Below, piece after piece: positions 1 through 7,847 of a DNA stretch of 13,192 nucleotides. The translations under genes were made by a program, and so were the position numbers. Position 1 is the first letter of the stretch; each line of letters begins with the position of its first letter. The notes beneath the pieces were generated by a model. It did no database searches and had not been told where the DNA came from. It was given only the letters and a program-made list of their open reading frames with translations. The stretch comes from CAZDHT01 sp964505325 (GTDB lineage Bacteria > Planctomycetota > PUPC01): the NCBI GenBank assembly GCA_964505325.1, contig CAZDHT010000146.1, positions 1 through 13,192 of the forward strand, written 5' to 3'.

Positions 1-1086
1 CGCGCCCTTGACCAGGGTCCACTCGTTCTTCGCCACGTCATAGGTCCATCCGCCGACGGTGTTGCCGAATCGGCCGCGGCTCCGACGCGGGTTCTGGACC
101 AGGAAGACGAGTCCGTGCTTCTCGACGAAGCACGCGGCGTAGCGGTCGAGCGGCGGCGGCGAGGTCGCCGGCTTCTTCTCCGTCCAGCGTGGCTTTGCCG
201 GATCGAACACCCAGGTGTCGGCGAGGAACTTGCTCTGAGCGTCGCCGCCGAACAGCACCATCACCTTGTTCTTCGAGTCGTACACCATCCGGGCGCTGCA
301 CCGTGGAGGCGGTTCGGTCTCGTCTTTGATCTTTGGCCGGCGCCATTCGTTCTTCGCGCAGTCGTAGAGCCACGTCTTGGCGCCGCCCCAGGGATTGAGT
401 GCGAAGCAGCCGCCGAAGAGGACGGCCTGGTCGCCAACCGGGTCGTAGCACATCGACGCCATCACGAGCCCGTCGCAGGCGAGCGGCGGCTTCGCTTTCA
501 GGTCCGTCCACTCGCGCTTCGTCGGATCGTAGGCGAACGTCTTTCCGCCCACGTAGAAGAGCAGACGGTCGCGCTTCGTGTCGTAAGTCGCCTGGTTGTA
601 GGTCGGGCAGCGGGTCGGCCGCAGCACGCCGTCGGTCGTCACGAACGTCACCACGTTCGTCTTGCCCGTACCGATCCAGATGTCGCGGACGTTCTTGAGC
701 CACGGCCGGTCGGGCGTGTGCCGGAGCCGGTGGCAGCCGCAGCCCCAGTTCGGGAACTTGCCGTTCGACCACGTCTTCTCCTTACCGGGCGGGAACGACT
801 CCTTCCAGGCCGGCGTCGCGTCGCGGAGGCGGAGGGTGTTGACCTCGTACCATTTCGACTCGTGCCGGTGCCCGCCGACCTTGCCCCAGAGGAAGAACTC
901 GTCCGTCGCCGGCAGGTACCACGTCGAGGCGAAGTACTGCACCGGCTTCCGCGCCGGGCTGACCTGGACCCATGTGTTGGCGGGGAGCTTGACAAGGTCG
1001 AGCTTCTCCGCCGGCGCCTCGGCAGCGCAGGCATTGACGACACAAAGGCCGGTGAGGCAGACTGAGACAACTGTTCTCGCAACCAT
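1..1086 (-). CDS. Kelch-like exported protein, 3' end beyond window
   Basis: An uninterrupted minus-strand frame runs from ATG at 1086 to the window edge (362 codons, no stop), so the C-terminus is missing. The start is supported by AAGGA about 8 bases upstream and by a following hydrophobic segment (residues 3-21) that reads as a signal peptide ending near NACAA. VNAC could also be a poor lipobox, so a lipoprotein is possible. The mature part shows repeated kelch-like blocks: MVYDSKNKVMVLFGGD followed by DTWVFDPAKPRW, an earlier copy with CYDPVGDQAVLFGG and KTWLYD, and others with TFAYDPTKREW and GGWTYDVAKNEW. Such blades usually build a beta-propeller used for binding or, in some families, catalysis. 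Several cysteines (CGCH, RCPT, CYD, CFA, CAK, CSA) could form disulfides outside the cytoplasm. The ligand is unknown. The gene is divergent from the aldo/keto reductase; nothing ties it to the secretion-like operon. Confidence 0.85.
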   Translation of the reverse strand, partial: MVARTVVSVCLTGLCVVNACAAEAPAEKLDLVKLPANTWVQVSPARKPVQYFASTWYLPATDEFFLWGKVGGHRHESKWYEVNTLRLRDATPAWKESFPPGKEKTWSNGKFPNWGCGCHRLRHTPDRPWLKNVRDIWIGTGKTNVVTFVTTDGVLRPTRCPTYNQATYDTKRDRLLFYVGGKTFAYDPTKREWTDLKAKPPLACDGLVMASMCYDPVGDQAVLFGGCFALNPWGGAKTWLYDCAKNEWRRPKIKDETEPPPRCSARMVYDSKNKVMVLFGGDAQSKFLADTWVFDPAKPRWTEKKPATSPPPLDRYAACFVEKHGLVFLVQNPRRSRGRFGNTVGGWTYDVAKNEWTLVKGA

Positions 1087-1168
1087 CTCGCGTGTCCTTT
1101 CGGCGTTCAGCCCTCTTGGGGCGCCGCGATCGCATCGCTGCGTTAGAAGTTCAGATGCTGTCTGGTGG

Positions 1169-1197
1169 ATTCTACCTTGCTGTTCGGCGGCCGGCAA
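1169..1197 (-). promoter_or_regulatory. Predicted sigma70-like promoter of the kelch-like gene
   Basis: Read on the minus strand, TTGCCG (1197 to 1192) and TAGAAT (1174 to 1169) are separated by exactly 17 bases. Four of six and five of six bases match the consensus. It would give a 5' leader of roughly 75-80 bases before the ATG at 1086. Predicted by eye only. Confidence 0.4.
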
Positions 1198-1217
1198 CAG
1201 GCCCGGCTGCGCATTCT

Positions 1218-1246
1218 TTGAAACTCGGGCCCGAATCGCGTAGAAT
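1218..1246 (+). promoter_or_regulatory. Predicted sigma70-like promoter of the aldo/keto reductase gene
   Basis: TTGAAA (1218-1223) and TAGAAT (1241-1246) are separated by 17 bases; each hexamer matches five of six consensus bases. Transcription would start near 1253, about 45 bases before the ATG at 1299. It is divergent from the kelch promoter, with only 20 bases between the two -35 hexamers, so a regulator bound there could affect both genes. Confidence 0.5.
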
Positions 1247-1298
1247 ACGCCAACAGGTCACGCAACGTTCAGGGGAGTGGAAAGGACGCGATATCACG

Positions 1299-2402
1299 AT
1301 GCGCTACGCGGAATACGGAAAGACAGGGAAGAAGGTGTCGGTGGTGGGCTTTGGCGCGATGCGGTTCGACCAGAAGCGGCCGGATGAGCAGAACGCCGAA
1401 CTCGTCCGCTACGCGTGCAGCAAGGGTATCAACTACTTCGACACCGCCCCCGGCTACGGAAAGAGCGAGGATATCTTTGGGCTGGCGTTCAAGGACATGC
1501 CCGGCGACTACTGGGTCTCGACCAAGGCGATGCCGACCACGTACGACACGGCCGCCGGCGCCCACGAGGCGGTCAAGAAGTCGCTCGACCGGATGGGCGT
1601 GCCCAAGATTCATTTCTTCCATGTGTGGTGCCTGCGGAAAATGGCGCACTACGAGCTGGCGATGAAGCCCGGCGGGCTGTACGAGGGCCTGCTCGAATGC
1701 CGGGAGGAGGGCCTCATCGAGCACATCGTCTTCTCCTCGCACCAGACCGGGAGTGAGATCAAGACCATACTGGACTCCGGCAAGTTCGAAGGGGTGCTGC
1801 TCGGCGTGAACATCCTGAACTTTCCTTACCGGTGGGACGGCGTGGCGGCGGCGGCCCAGAGCGGCCTGGGCGTGGTGGCGATGAACCCGCTCGGCGGGGG
1901 GGCGATCCCCCAGCACGAGAAGGACCTCGCCTTCCTGGCGACCGAAGGCGAGACGCCTACCGAGGCGGCCCTGCGATTCATCATCTCGTGTCCGCAGATC
2001 ACCATCGCACTGGTCGGGTTCACCGATCCCGAGCACGTGGATGTTGCCTGCCGGATCGCCGACGAGGCCGAGCCGTTCTCCGACGAGCAACTCGACCAGA
2101 TCCGAACGCATCTGAGCGAAGAGATGAACGCCGTGTGCACCGGCTGTGGATACTGCGCGGGCTGCCCGAACAACGTCCCCGTCGCCTCGTACATGCAGTT
2201 CTACAACAACAAGGTGATGTTCGGCAAGACCGACGAGGAGATGAAGAAGGACATCGGCTCCCAGCACGACTGGTTCCTGCTGGCGGCGCGGCAGGCCGAG
2301 GCCGGTGACTGCACCGAGTGCGGCCAGTGCGAGGAGGCGTGCACGCAGCACCTGGACATCATCGCCCGCCTCAAGGAAATCGCAGAGTGGGAAAAGGCGT
2401 AG
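1299..2402 (+). CDS. Aldo/keto reductase with two C-terminal [4Fe-4S] cysteine motifs
   Basis: The 367-residue product matches the ferredoxin-like branch of the aldo/keto reductase family (COG1453 type). The N-terminus MRYAEYGKTGKKVSVVGFG is the usual first strand of the TIM barrel. Likely catalytic tetrad residues are D48 and Y53 (DTAPGYG), K76 (STKAMP) and H108 (HFFHVW). Two cysteine clusters follow: C280-C283-C286-C289 (CTGCGYCAGCP) and C338-C341-C344-C348 (CTECGQCEEAC), expected to bind two [4Fe-4S] clusters. It is probably a cytosolic NAD(P)H-linked oxidoreductase; the substrate cannot be told from sequence. The ATG at 1299 was chosen over upstream in-frame starts because homology begins there and AAAGGA lies at 1281-1286, although its 12-base spacing is long. 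No intrinsic terminator is seen after the gene. Confidence 0.93.
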   Translation: MRYAEYGKTGKKVSVVGFGAMRFDQKRPDEQNAELVRYACSKGINYFDTAPGYGKSEDIFGLAFKDMPGDYWVSTKAMPTTYDTAAGAHEAVKKSLDRMGVPKIHFFHVWCLRKMAHYELAMKPGGLYEGLLECREEGLIEHIVFSSHQTGSEIKTILDSGKFEGVLLGVNILNFPYRWDGVAAAAQSGLGVVAMNPLGGGAIPQHEKDLAFLATEGETPTEAALRFIISCPQITIALVGFTDPEHVDVACRIADEAEPFSDEQLDQIRTHLSEEMNAVCTGCGYCAGCPNNVPVASYMQFYNNKVMFGKTDEEMKKDIGSQHDWFLLAARQAEAGDCTECGQCEEACTQHLDIIARLKEIAEWEKA

Positions 2403-2486
2403 GGGCCCGCTGGCGTTTCGCCGTGGACCCCGGCGGCGGCGGGTTCGGCGCCCCGCCCAATTCCTGTCCGGTTTCCCCGCTCCTTC

Positions 2487-2495
2487 TGGTATGAT
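2487..2495 (+). promoter_or_regulatory. Possible extended -10 promoter of the glycosyltransferase gene
   Basis: TGGTATGAT fits an extended -10 element (TGn followed by TATGAT). No good -35 hexamer is visible 16-18 bases upstream. It would give a leader of roughly 35 bases before the ATG at 2537. The rest of the 2403-2536 gap is GC-rich, with a short hairpin-capable stretch lacking a T tract. Confidence 0.3.
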
Positions 2496-2536
2496 GATGC
2501 GCCGAAGGATCTCAGTCAGACTGGTGTGTCTTGCAC

Positions 2537-3628
2537 ATGCGCGTTTGCATTGACGTCACCGCGGCCGCAAAGCCCAGGCCAACGGGCATCGCCACCTACA
2601 TCCGCTCGCTGATCCGGCACCTGGCGGAAATCGACCCCGAGTCCGAGTACGAGCTCTGCTATCGCGTGTCTCGGCGGCCCAGACGCCCAAACTTGCCGCC
2701 GCTGCCGGGCGCGAACTTCCGGTGGCGGCGGCGCGGCGCCCCGTTCGACTGGTTCCGCCGCCCGAAGGAGGATGTCTTCCACGGGACGGACGTGCGCATT
2801 CCGGAGTATCGCGGGCCCGCCTTGGTGGCGACGGTGCACGACCTGTTCTCAGTGATCTCGGGCCGGTTTGCCTCGGCCAAGTTCCGCAAGAAGAAGGCGC
2901 GCTACTACCGGGATGCGGTAAACCGCGCGGCGACAATCGTCGCCCCGTCCGAGTCCACCCGCCGGGACCTGATCGAACACCTTGGCGCCGACCCCGACCG
3001 CGTGGTGGTGATACACGAGGGTGTCGAGACGGATCCGCCGCCGGCCACGGAAGAGCAGGTCGCGCGGGTGCGGTCGGAGCACGGCATTTCCGCGAGATAC
3101 ATACTTTCTGTGGGCAGCGTGAACATCCGGAAGAACTCGGCGGGCCTGGTCCGCGCGTTCGCCCGGGTCCGCGAACGGTTCGGTTCGGAGACCGAACTGG
3201 TGATCGTCGGCGCGCACAGTCAGCCCGAGGAGACGCTCGAGGCAATTGCCGAGGAAAACGTCGGCGACCGCGTCCGGCTGGTCGGGTACGCAGCGGAGGG
3301 CGCGATGCCGGCGCTGTACACGGGGGCGCGGGCCTTCGCCCTGCCCAGCCTGTACGAAGGGTTCGGCATTCCCGTGCTCGAGGCGATGGCCTACGGTGTG
3401 CCGGTGGTCACATCGAACGTCTCCAGCCTTCCGGAGATCGCGGGCGACGCCGCGCTGCTGGTGGACCCTGAAGACGTGGAGTGCCTGGGCGACGCGCTGC
3501 TGCGCGCCGCCGACGACGCCGGGACCCGCGAACAACTGATCGCGCGCGGCCGGGAGAGGGTCCGCGGCTTCACGTGGGGAGAGACCGCCCGGCGGACGCT
3601 GGACGTGTATCGTCAACTGGCCGGGTGA
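2537..3628 (+). CDS. GT4-type (GT-B fold) glycosyltransferase
   Basis: The 363-residue product has the two-domain layout of family GT4 retaining glycosyltransferases, which transfer a sugar from a nucleotide-sugar to an acceptor such as a glycan or lipid. The N-terminal acceptor domain opens with MRVCIDV and a TGIATY loop (residues 16-21), with VHD at 100-102. The C-terminal donor domain starts around YILSVGSVNIRKN (188-200). The hallmark E-x7-E motif is E274 and E282 in LYEGFGIPVLEAMA, followed by GVPVVTSNVSSLPE. No transmembrane segment is evident, so it is probably cytosolic or membrane-peripheral. ATG at 2537 is preferred; an in-frame TTG at 2531 would add two residues. No close Shine-Dalgarno is visible (GAAGGA at 2504-2509 is too far). 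It converges with the SecA-like gene, the stops being 18 bases apart with no terminator visible. Donor and acceptor are unknown. Confidence 0.92.
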   Translation: MRVCIDVTAAAKPRPTGIATYIRSLIRHLAEIDPESEYELCYRVSRRPRRPNLPPLPGANFRWRRRGAPFDWFRRPKEDVFHGTDVRIPEYRGPALVATVHDLFSVISGRFASAKFRKKKARYYRDAVNRAATIVAPSESTRRDLIEHLGADPDRVVVIHEGVETDPPPATEEQVARVRSEHGISARYILSVGSVNIRKNSAGLVRAFARVRERFGSETELVIVGAHSQPEETLEAIAEENVGDRVRLVGYAAEGAMPALYTGARAFALPSLYEGFGIPVLEAMAYGVPVVTSNVSSLPEIAGDAALLVDPEDVECLGDALLRAADDAGTREQLIARGRERVRGFTWGETARRTLDVYRQLAG

Positions 3629-3646
3629 AGCGCGGCCCGGCGGGGC

Positions 3647-5635
3647 TCAGCGCTCGCGTCCTGCGAAGCCGAGATATTCATCCAGCCAGTTGTCGGTGCG
3701 GAGCACGCCCTTGCGCTGGCGGAGCGCCAGGCGCTCGGCGCGGCGCTGCGCGAACTCGAACGGCTGGCGCGTGACGGGCGAGGAGATCTTGTGCTCGGTG
3801 CGGCCGTGACGGCGGCGCAGCAGCGCCGCCACGTGGGGCGCGTGGCGGATGACCAGCTCGTCCTCGAGGGAGACGACGGCCTGTCCGCTGCCGGGGTCGC
3901 CCTGCCGGGCGGACCGGCCGAAGAGCTGGCGGTCGATTCGTCCGGCCTCGTGGCGCTCGGTGGCGAGGACGTGCAGCCCGCCGAGCTCCGCCACCCCCTT
4001 GCCCAGCCGGATGTCGGTGCCGCGGCCGGCCATGTTCGTCGCCACGGTGATCTTTCCGGGCTGCCCGGCGCCGGCCACGATCCGGGCCTCCTCGGCGTGG
4101 CGCACGGCGTTGAGCACCTCGTGCTCGAGGTGCTCGGCGGACAACAGCTTGCTGAGGTGTTCGCTGGCGCGGACGCTCCGCGTCCCGACCAGGATCGGCC
4201 GACCGATCTCGTGGAACCGCCGGATCTCGTTCACGATGGCTTTCCACTTGGCCGCCTCGCGCGCGAAAACACGATCCGGCAGCACCTTGCGGATGCAGGG
4301 GCGGTTGGTGGGGATCACCACCACCGGCACGCGGTAGATCTGCCAGAACTCGCGCCACGCCTCGCTGGCCGTCCCGGTCATCCCGGAGAGCTTGTGGTAC
4401 ATGCGGAAGAACCGCTGGAAGCTGATGCGCGCATAGGTGTCCTTGGGCGGGTTGACCTGGATGGTCTCCTTGGCCTCGATCGCCTGATGCAGCCCGTCGC
4501 GCCATGTGCGGTCCTTCATCAGGCGGCCGGTGAATTCATCGACAATGACCACCTTGTCTTCGTTCACGACGTACTGCTTGTCGCGCAGGTAGAACTGCGC
4601 GGCGGTGAGCGCCTGGACCACCAGCTCCTCGGCCCGGCGGGCGCCGCTCCAGATCCCGCCCAGCGGTTCGCACAGCTCGGCGAGCCGCTGCTTGCCTCGC
4701 GGGGTCAAATCGACCTCGCGGTAGCGGCGGTTGACGCGGTAATGACGGGGCGTTTCGAGCCGGGCGCCCAGCCTGGCCGCCTGGATGAAGGCCTGGACCT
4801 GCTCGGGGTTCGGCGCTTCGCCGGAGATGATGAGCGGGGTGACCGCCTCGTCGATCAGGATCGAGTCGGCCTCGTCGACGATGGCGTGATGGAGGCCGCG
4901 CTGCACGACGCGGTCGGTGCCGCTGCCGGACCCGTCGGCGATCTTGGTGAGGAGCGCGGCGGGCAGATTCCGCAGGCGGCCGAGCGCGAGCCGGTCGCGC
5001 AGGAAATCGGCCGTGACCTCCTTGTTCGTGCAGTAGGTGATGTCCGCCTGGTATGCCTCGTGGCGTTCGGGCAGCGCCATGCCCTGCTCGACATGCTTGA
5101 CGGTCAACCCGCAGAACCGATAGATCCTGCCCATCCACTCGGCGTCGCGGCTGGCCAGGTAGTCGTTGAACGTGATGACGTGGCAGCCCTTCCCGCGCCA
5201 CCCGGCGACCGCGGCGGGCATGGTGGCGGTGAGGGTCTTGCCTTCGCCGGTCGCCATCTCGACGACGCAGCCGGCTTCGAGCGCGAGTGCCCCGGCGACC
5301 TGGACGAGGAACGGGCGCTCGCCGATCTGCCGGACGGCGACCTCGCGCACGAGTGCGAAGGCGCGGTCGAGGTCGGCGGGGGTCTCGCGTCCGAGGCGGA
5401 ACAGATCGCGGAATTCCTGGGCGGTCTCGCGGAGCTTTGCGTCGCTCAGGTTCTCGAACTGTTTCTGAAGCGCCACCACGCGGGCGGCGCGGCGAAGGAA
5501 CCGGTGCCGGCGCGGAACCGTGCGGTTGACGAGGCCCGACGCCGCGTTCCAGATCGCGTCCAGCCCCTTGGGGAGCTGCTCGTCCGCGGCCGGGTTGGAG
5601 AGCATACGCCAGGTTGTGCTGGGCAGTTGCGCCAC
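3647..5635 (-). CDS. Reduced SecA-like preprotein translocase ATPase
   Basis: The 662-residue product carries the SecA motor motifs: Walker A MATGEGKT (127-134), Walker B/DEAD region VDEADSILIDEA (253-264), YVVNEDKVVIVDEFTGRLM (355-373), KLSGMTGTA (415-423), VGTRSVRASE (483-492), NMAGRGTDI (534-542), and GRSARQGDPGSG (573-584). Both nucleotide-binding domains and a preprotein cross-linking region (roughly 220-345) are therefore present. The protein ends about 75 residues after the second nucleotide-binding domain, in what looks like the first helix of the helical scaffold (AQRRAERLALRQRKGVLR). It lacks the helical wing, two-helix finger and zinc-binding tail of the roughly 900-residue housekeeping SecA. 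GTG at 5635 is chosen because GGAGGT lies at 5653-5648 and the upstream gene stops one base earlier; ATG at 5605 (652 residues) is the alternative. It is the last gene of the operon and probably an accessory motor, not the housekeeping SecA. Confidence 0.9.
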   Translation of the reverse strand: MAQLPSTTWRMLSNPAADEQLPKGLDAIWNAASGLVNRTVPRRHRFLRRAARVVALQKQFENLSDAKLRETAQEFRDLFRLGRETPADLDRAFALVREVAVRQIGERPFLVQVAGALALEAGCVVEMATGEGKTLTATMPAAVAGWRGKGCHVITFNDYLASRDAEWMGRIYRFCGLTVKHVEQGMALPERHEAYQADITYCTNKEVTADFLRDRLALGRLRNLPAALLTKIADGSGSGTDRVVQRGLHHAIVDEADSILIDEAVTPLIISGEAPNPEQVQAFIQAARLGARLETPRHYRVNRRYREVDLTPRGKQRLAELCEPLGGIWSGARRAEELVVQALTAAQFYLRDKQYVVNEDKVVIVDEFTGRLMKDRTWRDGLHQAIEAKETIQVNPPKDTYARISFQRFFRMYHKLSGMTGTASEAWREFWQIYRVPVVVIPTNRPCIRKVLPDRVFAREAAKWKAIVNEIRRFHEIGRPILVGTRSVRASEHLSKLLSAEHLEHEVLNAVRHAEEARIVAGAGQPGKITVATNMAGRGTDIRLGKGVAELGGLHVLATERHEAGRIDRQLFGRSARQGDPGSGQAVVSLEDELVIRHAPHVAALLRRRHGRTEHKISSPVTRQPFEFAQRRAERLALRQRKGVLRTDNWLDEYLGFAGRER

Positions 5636-5636
5636 G

Positions 5637-7832
5637 TCAGGTCGGGGACCTCCGCTGGAAGAGCCGCAGCAGCCCGCGCCACCATTGGAGCGCCAGCGGC
5701 TTTGTGGGCAGCGCGGCGCGGACCACGACCCGCTGCCCGCAGAGCAGGCCAGTGCTGGTTTCGGGGACAATGCGGATTTCGAAGAACCGTTCGGTCGTCC
5801 TGGTGCCCTTGCGATCGGTCGGGGCGGTCTGGACCGAACCGCCCGCCGCATAGCCCAGGGCGGCGGAGGGGAGTTCGTCATCGCCGGCGGGTAGGATCTT
5901 TCTGATCCTGCCTTTCAGCTCGGAGTCTGGGCGGCCCTTGACGCGAAGCTCGACCCGGCGGACCCGGTCGTTCTTCTTCACCTCGATCTCTTCAATCAGT
6001 GCGGCCGCGACGTTCTGCCCCGCGGTCGCCCGAATGATCAAGTCATCCAGACTGGCGACCATGCCCACCTTCTCGCCGTGACTGAAATACCGGTTCCGGA
6101 AGTTCTCGATGTCCGGCGCGATCCAAGTGCCGCGCACGGGGGCCCGCAGCGTGAGCGACCTCAGCTCCCTGGCGCGGCCCTCAATATTCTCGTCCAGCGC
6201 TGCGATCTGCTTCGAGAACATCTGCACCTTGGCGTGCTCCTCCTCCGCGTCGGCCAGCCCCTTCCGGGCTTCCAGTTCCTCTCGCTGCGCCAGCAGCTCC
6301 CCATACCTGGCCCACAGCCCGGGGTCGGCCGCCTGGAGGAGGCTGATTCCGGGCGAGACATTCTCTCCGGACAAGCGGTGGATGTCGGTGACGAATCCGT
6401 CGGCTCCGGCGTGGACGAATGCCAGGCGCGCCGGCACGACCACCCCCTCCACCCGGCAGTGGTCGGGCGCGGGAATGAGCCCGACACCGGCGCCGATAAC
6501 AACCAGGAAGAGGAGCGTGCTCCCCACGGCACGGACGCGGATGCGGTCCAGCTCTCCGTGCGTCGCCAGGTAATGTGCGAATTTGCCCAGCGGCACGAAC
6601 ACCCACGTCGACAGCGCCATCAGACCCAGGATCACTCCGACCAGGAAGAACTTGTTCATGACGAACAAGAGGATGGCGAAGCACACGGTGACCCGGTACG
6701 CGGTCGACGCGACGGCATAGAAGGCCAGCCAGGGCCGTTCACCGATGGAGTGTGCCGTGCTCTGGGGGCGGCGGACGCGCCACAGATACCGACGCACTAG
6801 GTAGTAGATGTAGCCCTTAGAGCGCTGGGCGAGGTTGGGGATCTCCAGCAGGTCGGAGAGGATGTAGTAGCCGTCGTATCGCAACAGCGGGTTGCCGTTG
6901 AACAGGATCGTCGAGACGCTGGCAATGAACATCATGTTGTAGGTGAGCGCATACAGGGTCGTGCCCTGAGCCGCGCTGGCCCAGAGGATCGCGGCGATCG
7001 AGGCCACTCCCAGCTCGACCATCATGCCCGAGGTCCCGACGACCACACGGCGCCACTTCTGGCGAAACGCCCACGCACTCGACGCATCCACGTAGGGCAG
7101 CGGGGTGAAGATCAGGAACATCACCCCGATCACGTGCACCTCGCCGCCCTTGCCTTCCTGCTGGCCGAACTTCTTGCACGCGAAGGCATGGCCGAACTCG
7201 TGGCAGACCTTGACCAGGATGAGGCCGACGTACAGGAGCGGGAGATTCGCCACGCTCAGAATCCCCGAGGCGCGGTCGACCAGTTCGGCGCCGCGCCCGG
7301 CCACGCAGTAGAACGCCGTGCACAGCAGCCCCACGAGCACCGCCAGGCCGGGCTTGGTAAACACGCAGCCGAGCACGCGCACCCACCGGTCCAGGAAATG
7401 GTCGGGATCGAACAGCGGGATGCGGATGAACAGCAGGTTCGTCAGGTAGCTCTGGACCTCGCGGGTGACGCGCCGGTGGTAGCGGCGGAACAGGCTCTCG
7501 GCGTCGGGCGGCAGCTCGGCCTGCAACAGGTTCGAGGTATAGAGCTGGCCGAGGAGCTGGATGGCCTCGCCCTGGGTGGGGGCGCTGTCGCCCAGTTCTT
7601 GGTTGCTGATGTTCCACGCCTCGGCGACGGTTCGCCGGCCGTCGAGCAGGGCGACGAAATGATACGCGGGGGTGCTCAGGCGGAAGAACTGGTTGCTGGC
7701 GGGGTCCTGGAGGACGTGCCACATCTGGCCGCGGAAGTGCTGCCTGTGGACCTGGACGGTGAACCGGAGACGCGGCCGCAGCCCCGAAATCCGGTACCAC
7801 GATTCATTGAAGGTCGGCCGATCGACCGGCAT
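5637..7832 (-). CDS. PqqD-like / M50 zinc metallopeptidase / HlyD-adaptor fusion membrane protein
   Basis: This 731-residue protein has three parts. Residues about 36-105 resemble PqqD-type peptide-binding domains (HVLQDP, then FFRLSTPAYHFVALLDGRRT, then a helical end at LYTSNLL). Residues about 155-455 form a multi-span membrane domain with the zinc motif HEFGH (211-215) and a second motif NPLLRYDGYY (314-323; D320 a likely metal ligand), as in M50 'putative peptide zinc metalloprotease' proteins. Hydrophobic segments lie near 162-180, 197-212, 263-285, 297-312, 378-395, 397-413 and 436-453. Residues about 460-710 are periplasmic and HlyD-like: VEGVVVPARLAFVHAGADG, a coiled coil (507-555), then LRAPVRGTW and beta-barrel strands. 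ATG at 7832 is preferred over GTG at 7835 because GGGAG lies six bases upstream. The active-site residues look intact. Role inferred: peptide recognition, cleavage or export coupling. Confidence 0.9.
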   Translation of the reverse strand: MPVDRPTFNESWYRISGLRPRLRFTVQVHRQHFRGQMWHVLQDPASNQFFRLSTPAYHFVALLDGRRTVAEAWNISNQELGDSAPTQGEAIQLLGQLYTSNLLQAELPPDAESLFRRYHRRVTREVQSYLTNLLFIRIPLFDPDHFLDRWVRVLGCVFTKPGLAVLVGLLCTAFYCVAGRGAELVDRASGILSVANLPLLYVGLILVKVCHEFGHAFACKKFGQQEGKGGEVHVIGVMFLIFTPLPYVDASSAWAFRQKWRRVVVGTSGMMVELGVASIAAILWASAAQGTTLYALTYNMMFIASVSTILFNGNPLLRYDGYYILSDLLEIPNLAQRSKGYIYYLVRRYLWRVRRPQSTAHSIGERPWLAFYAVASTAYRVTVCFAILLFVMNKFFLVGVILGLMALSTWVFVPLGKFAHYLATHGELDRIRVRAVGSTLLFLVVIGAGVGLIPAPDHCRVEGVVVPARLAFVHAGADGFVTDIHRLSGENVSPGISLLQAADPGLWARYGELLAQREELEARKGLADAEEEHAKVQMFSKQIAALDENIEGRARELRSLTLRAPVRGTWIAPDIENFRNRYFSHGEKVGMVASLDDLIIRATAGQNVAAALIEEIEVKKNDRVRRVELRVKGRPDSELKGRIRKILPAGDDELPSAALGYAAGGSVQTAPTDRKGTRTTERFFEIRIVPETSTGLLCGQRVVVRAALPTKPLALQWWRGLLRLFQRRSPT
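5648..5653 (-). promoter_or_regulatory. Ribosome binding site deciding the SecA-like start
   Basis: On the minus strand, GGAGGT lies 12 bases before GTG at 5635, inside the end of the M50 fusion gene. The next in-frame ATG (5605) would be 42 bases away. This favours the GTG start and translational coupling to the upstream gene, whose stop is at 5639-5637. Confidence 0.5.
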
Positions 7833-7847
7833 CACAAGCTCCCGTCG

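Noticed and set aside
1092..1298. Upstream extension of the aldo/keto reductase to 1092
   Set aside because: It would run through the predicted promoter and add residues with no family similarity; homology starts at the ATG at 1299.
1269..2351. A 360-codon minus-strand open frame opposite the aldo/keto reductase
   Set aside because: The plus strand encodes a full, motif-bearing reductase; the antisense product has no family features and no ribosome binding site.
2403..2470. GC-rich hairpin after the aldo/keto reductase (GGCGGG/CCCGCC)
   Set aside because: No T tract follows the stem, so an intrinsic terminator cannot be claimed.
5636..5881. Upstream extension of the SecA-like gene to 5881
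   Set aside because: This stretch is the 3' end of the M50-HlyD gene in another frame; the extra residues are Pro/Arg/Ser-rich with no SecA similarity, and GGAGGT points to GTG 5635.
3791..5905. A 704-codon plus-strand open frame opposite the SecA-like gene
   Set aside because: It is an antisense shadow of GC-rich coding sequence: low-complexity Gly/Ala/Arg/Leu/Asp composition with no recognisable motif, while the opposite strand has complete SecA motifs.
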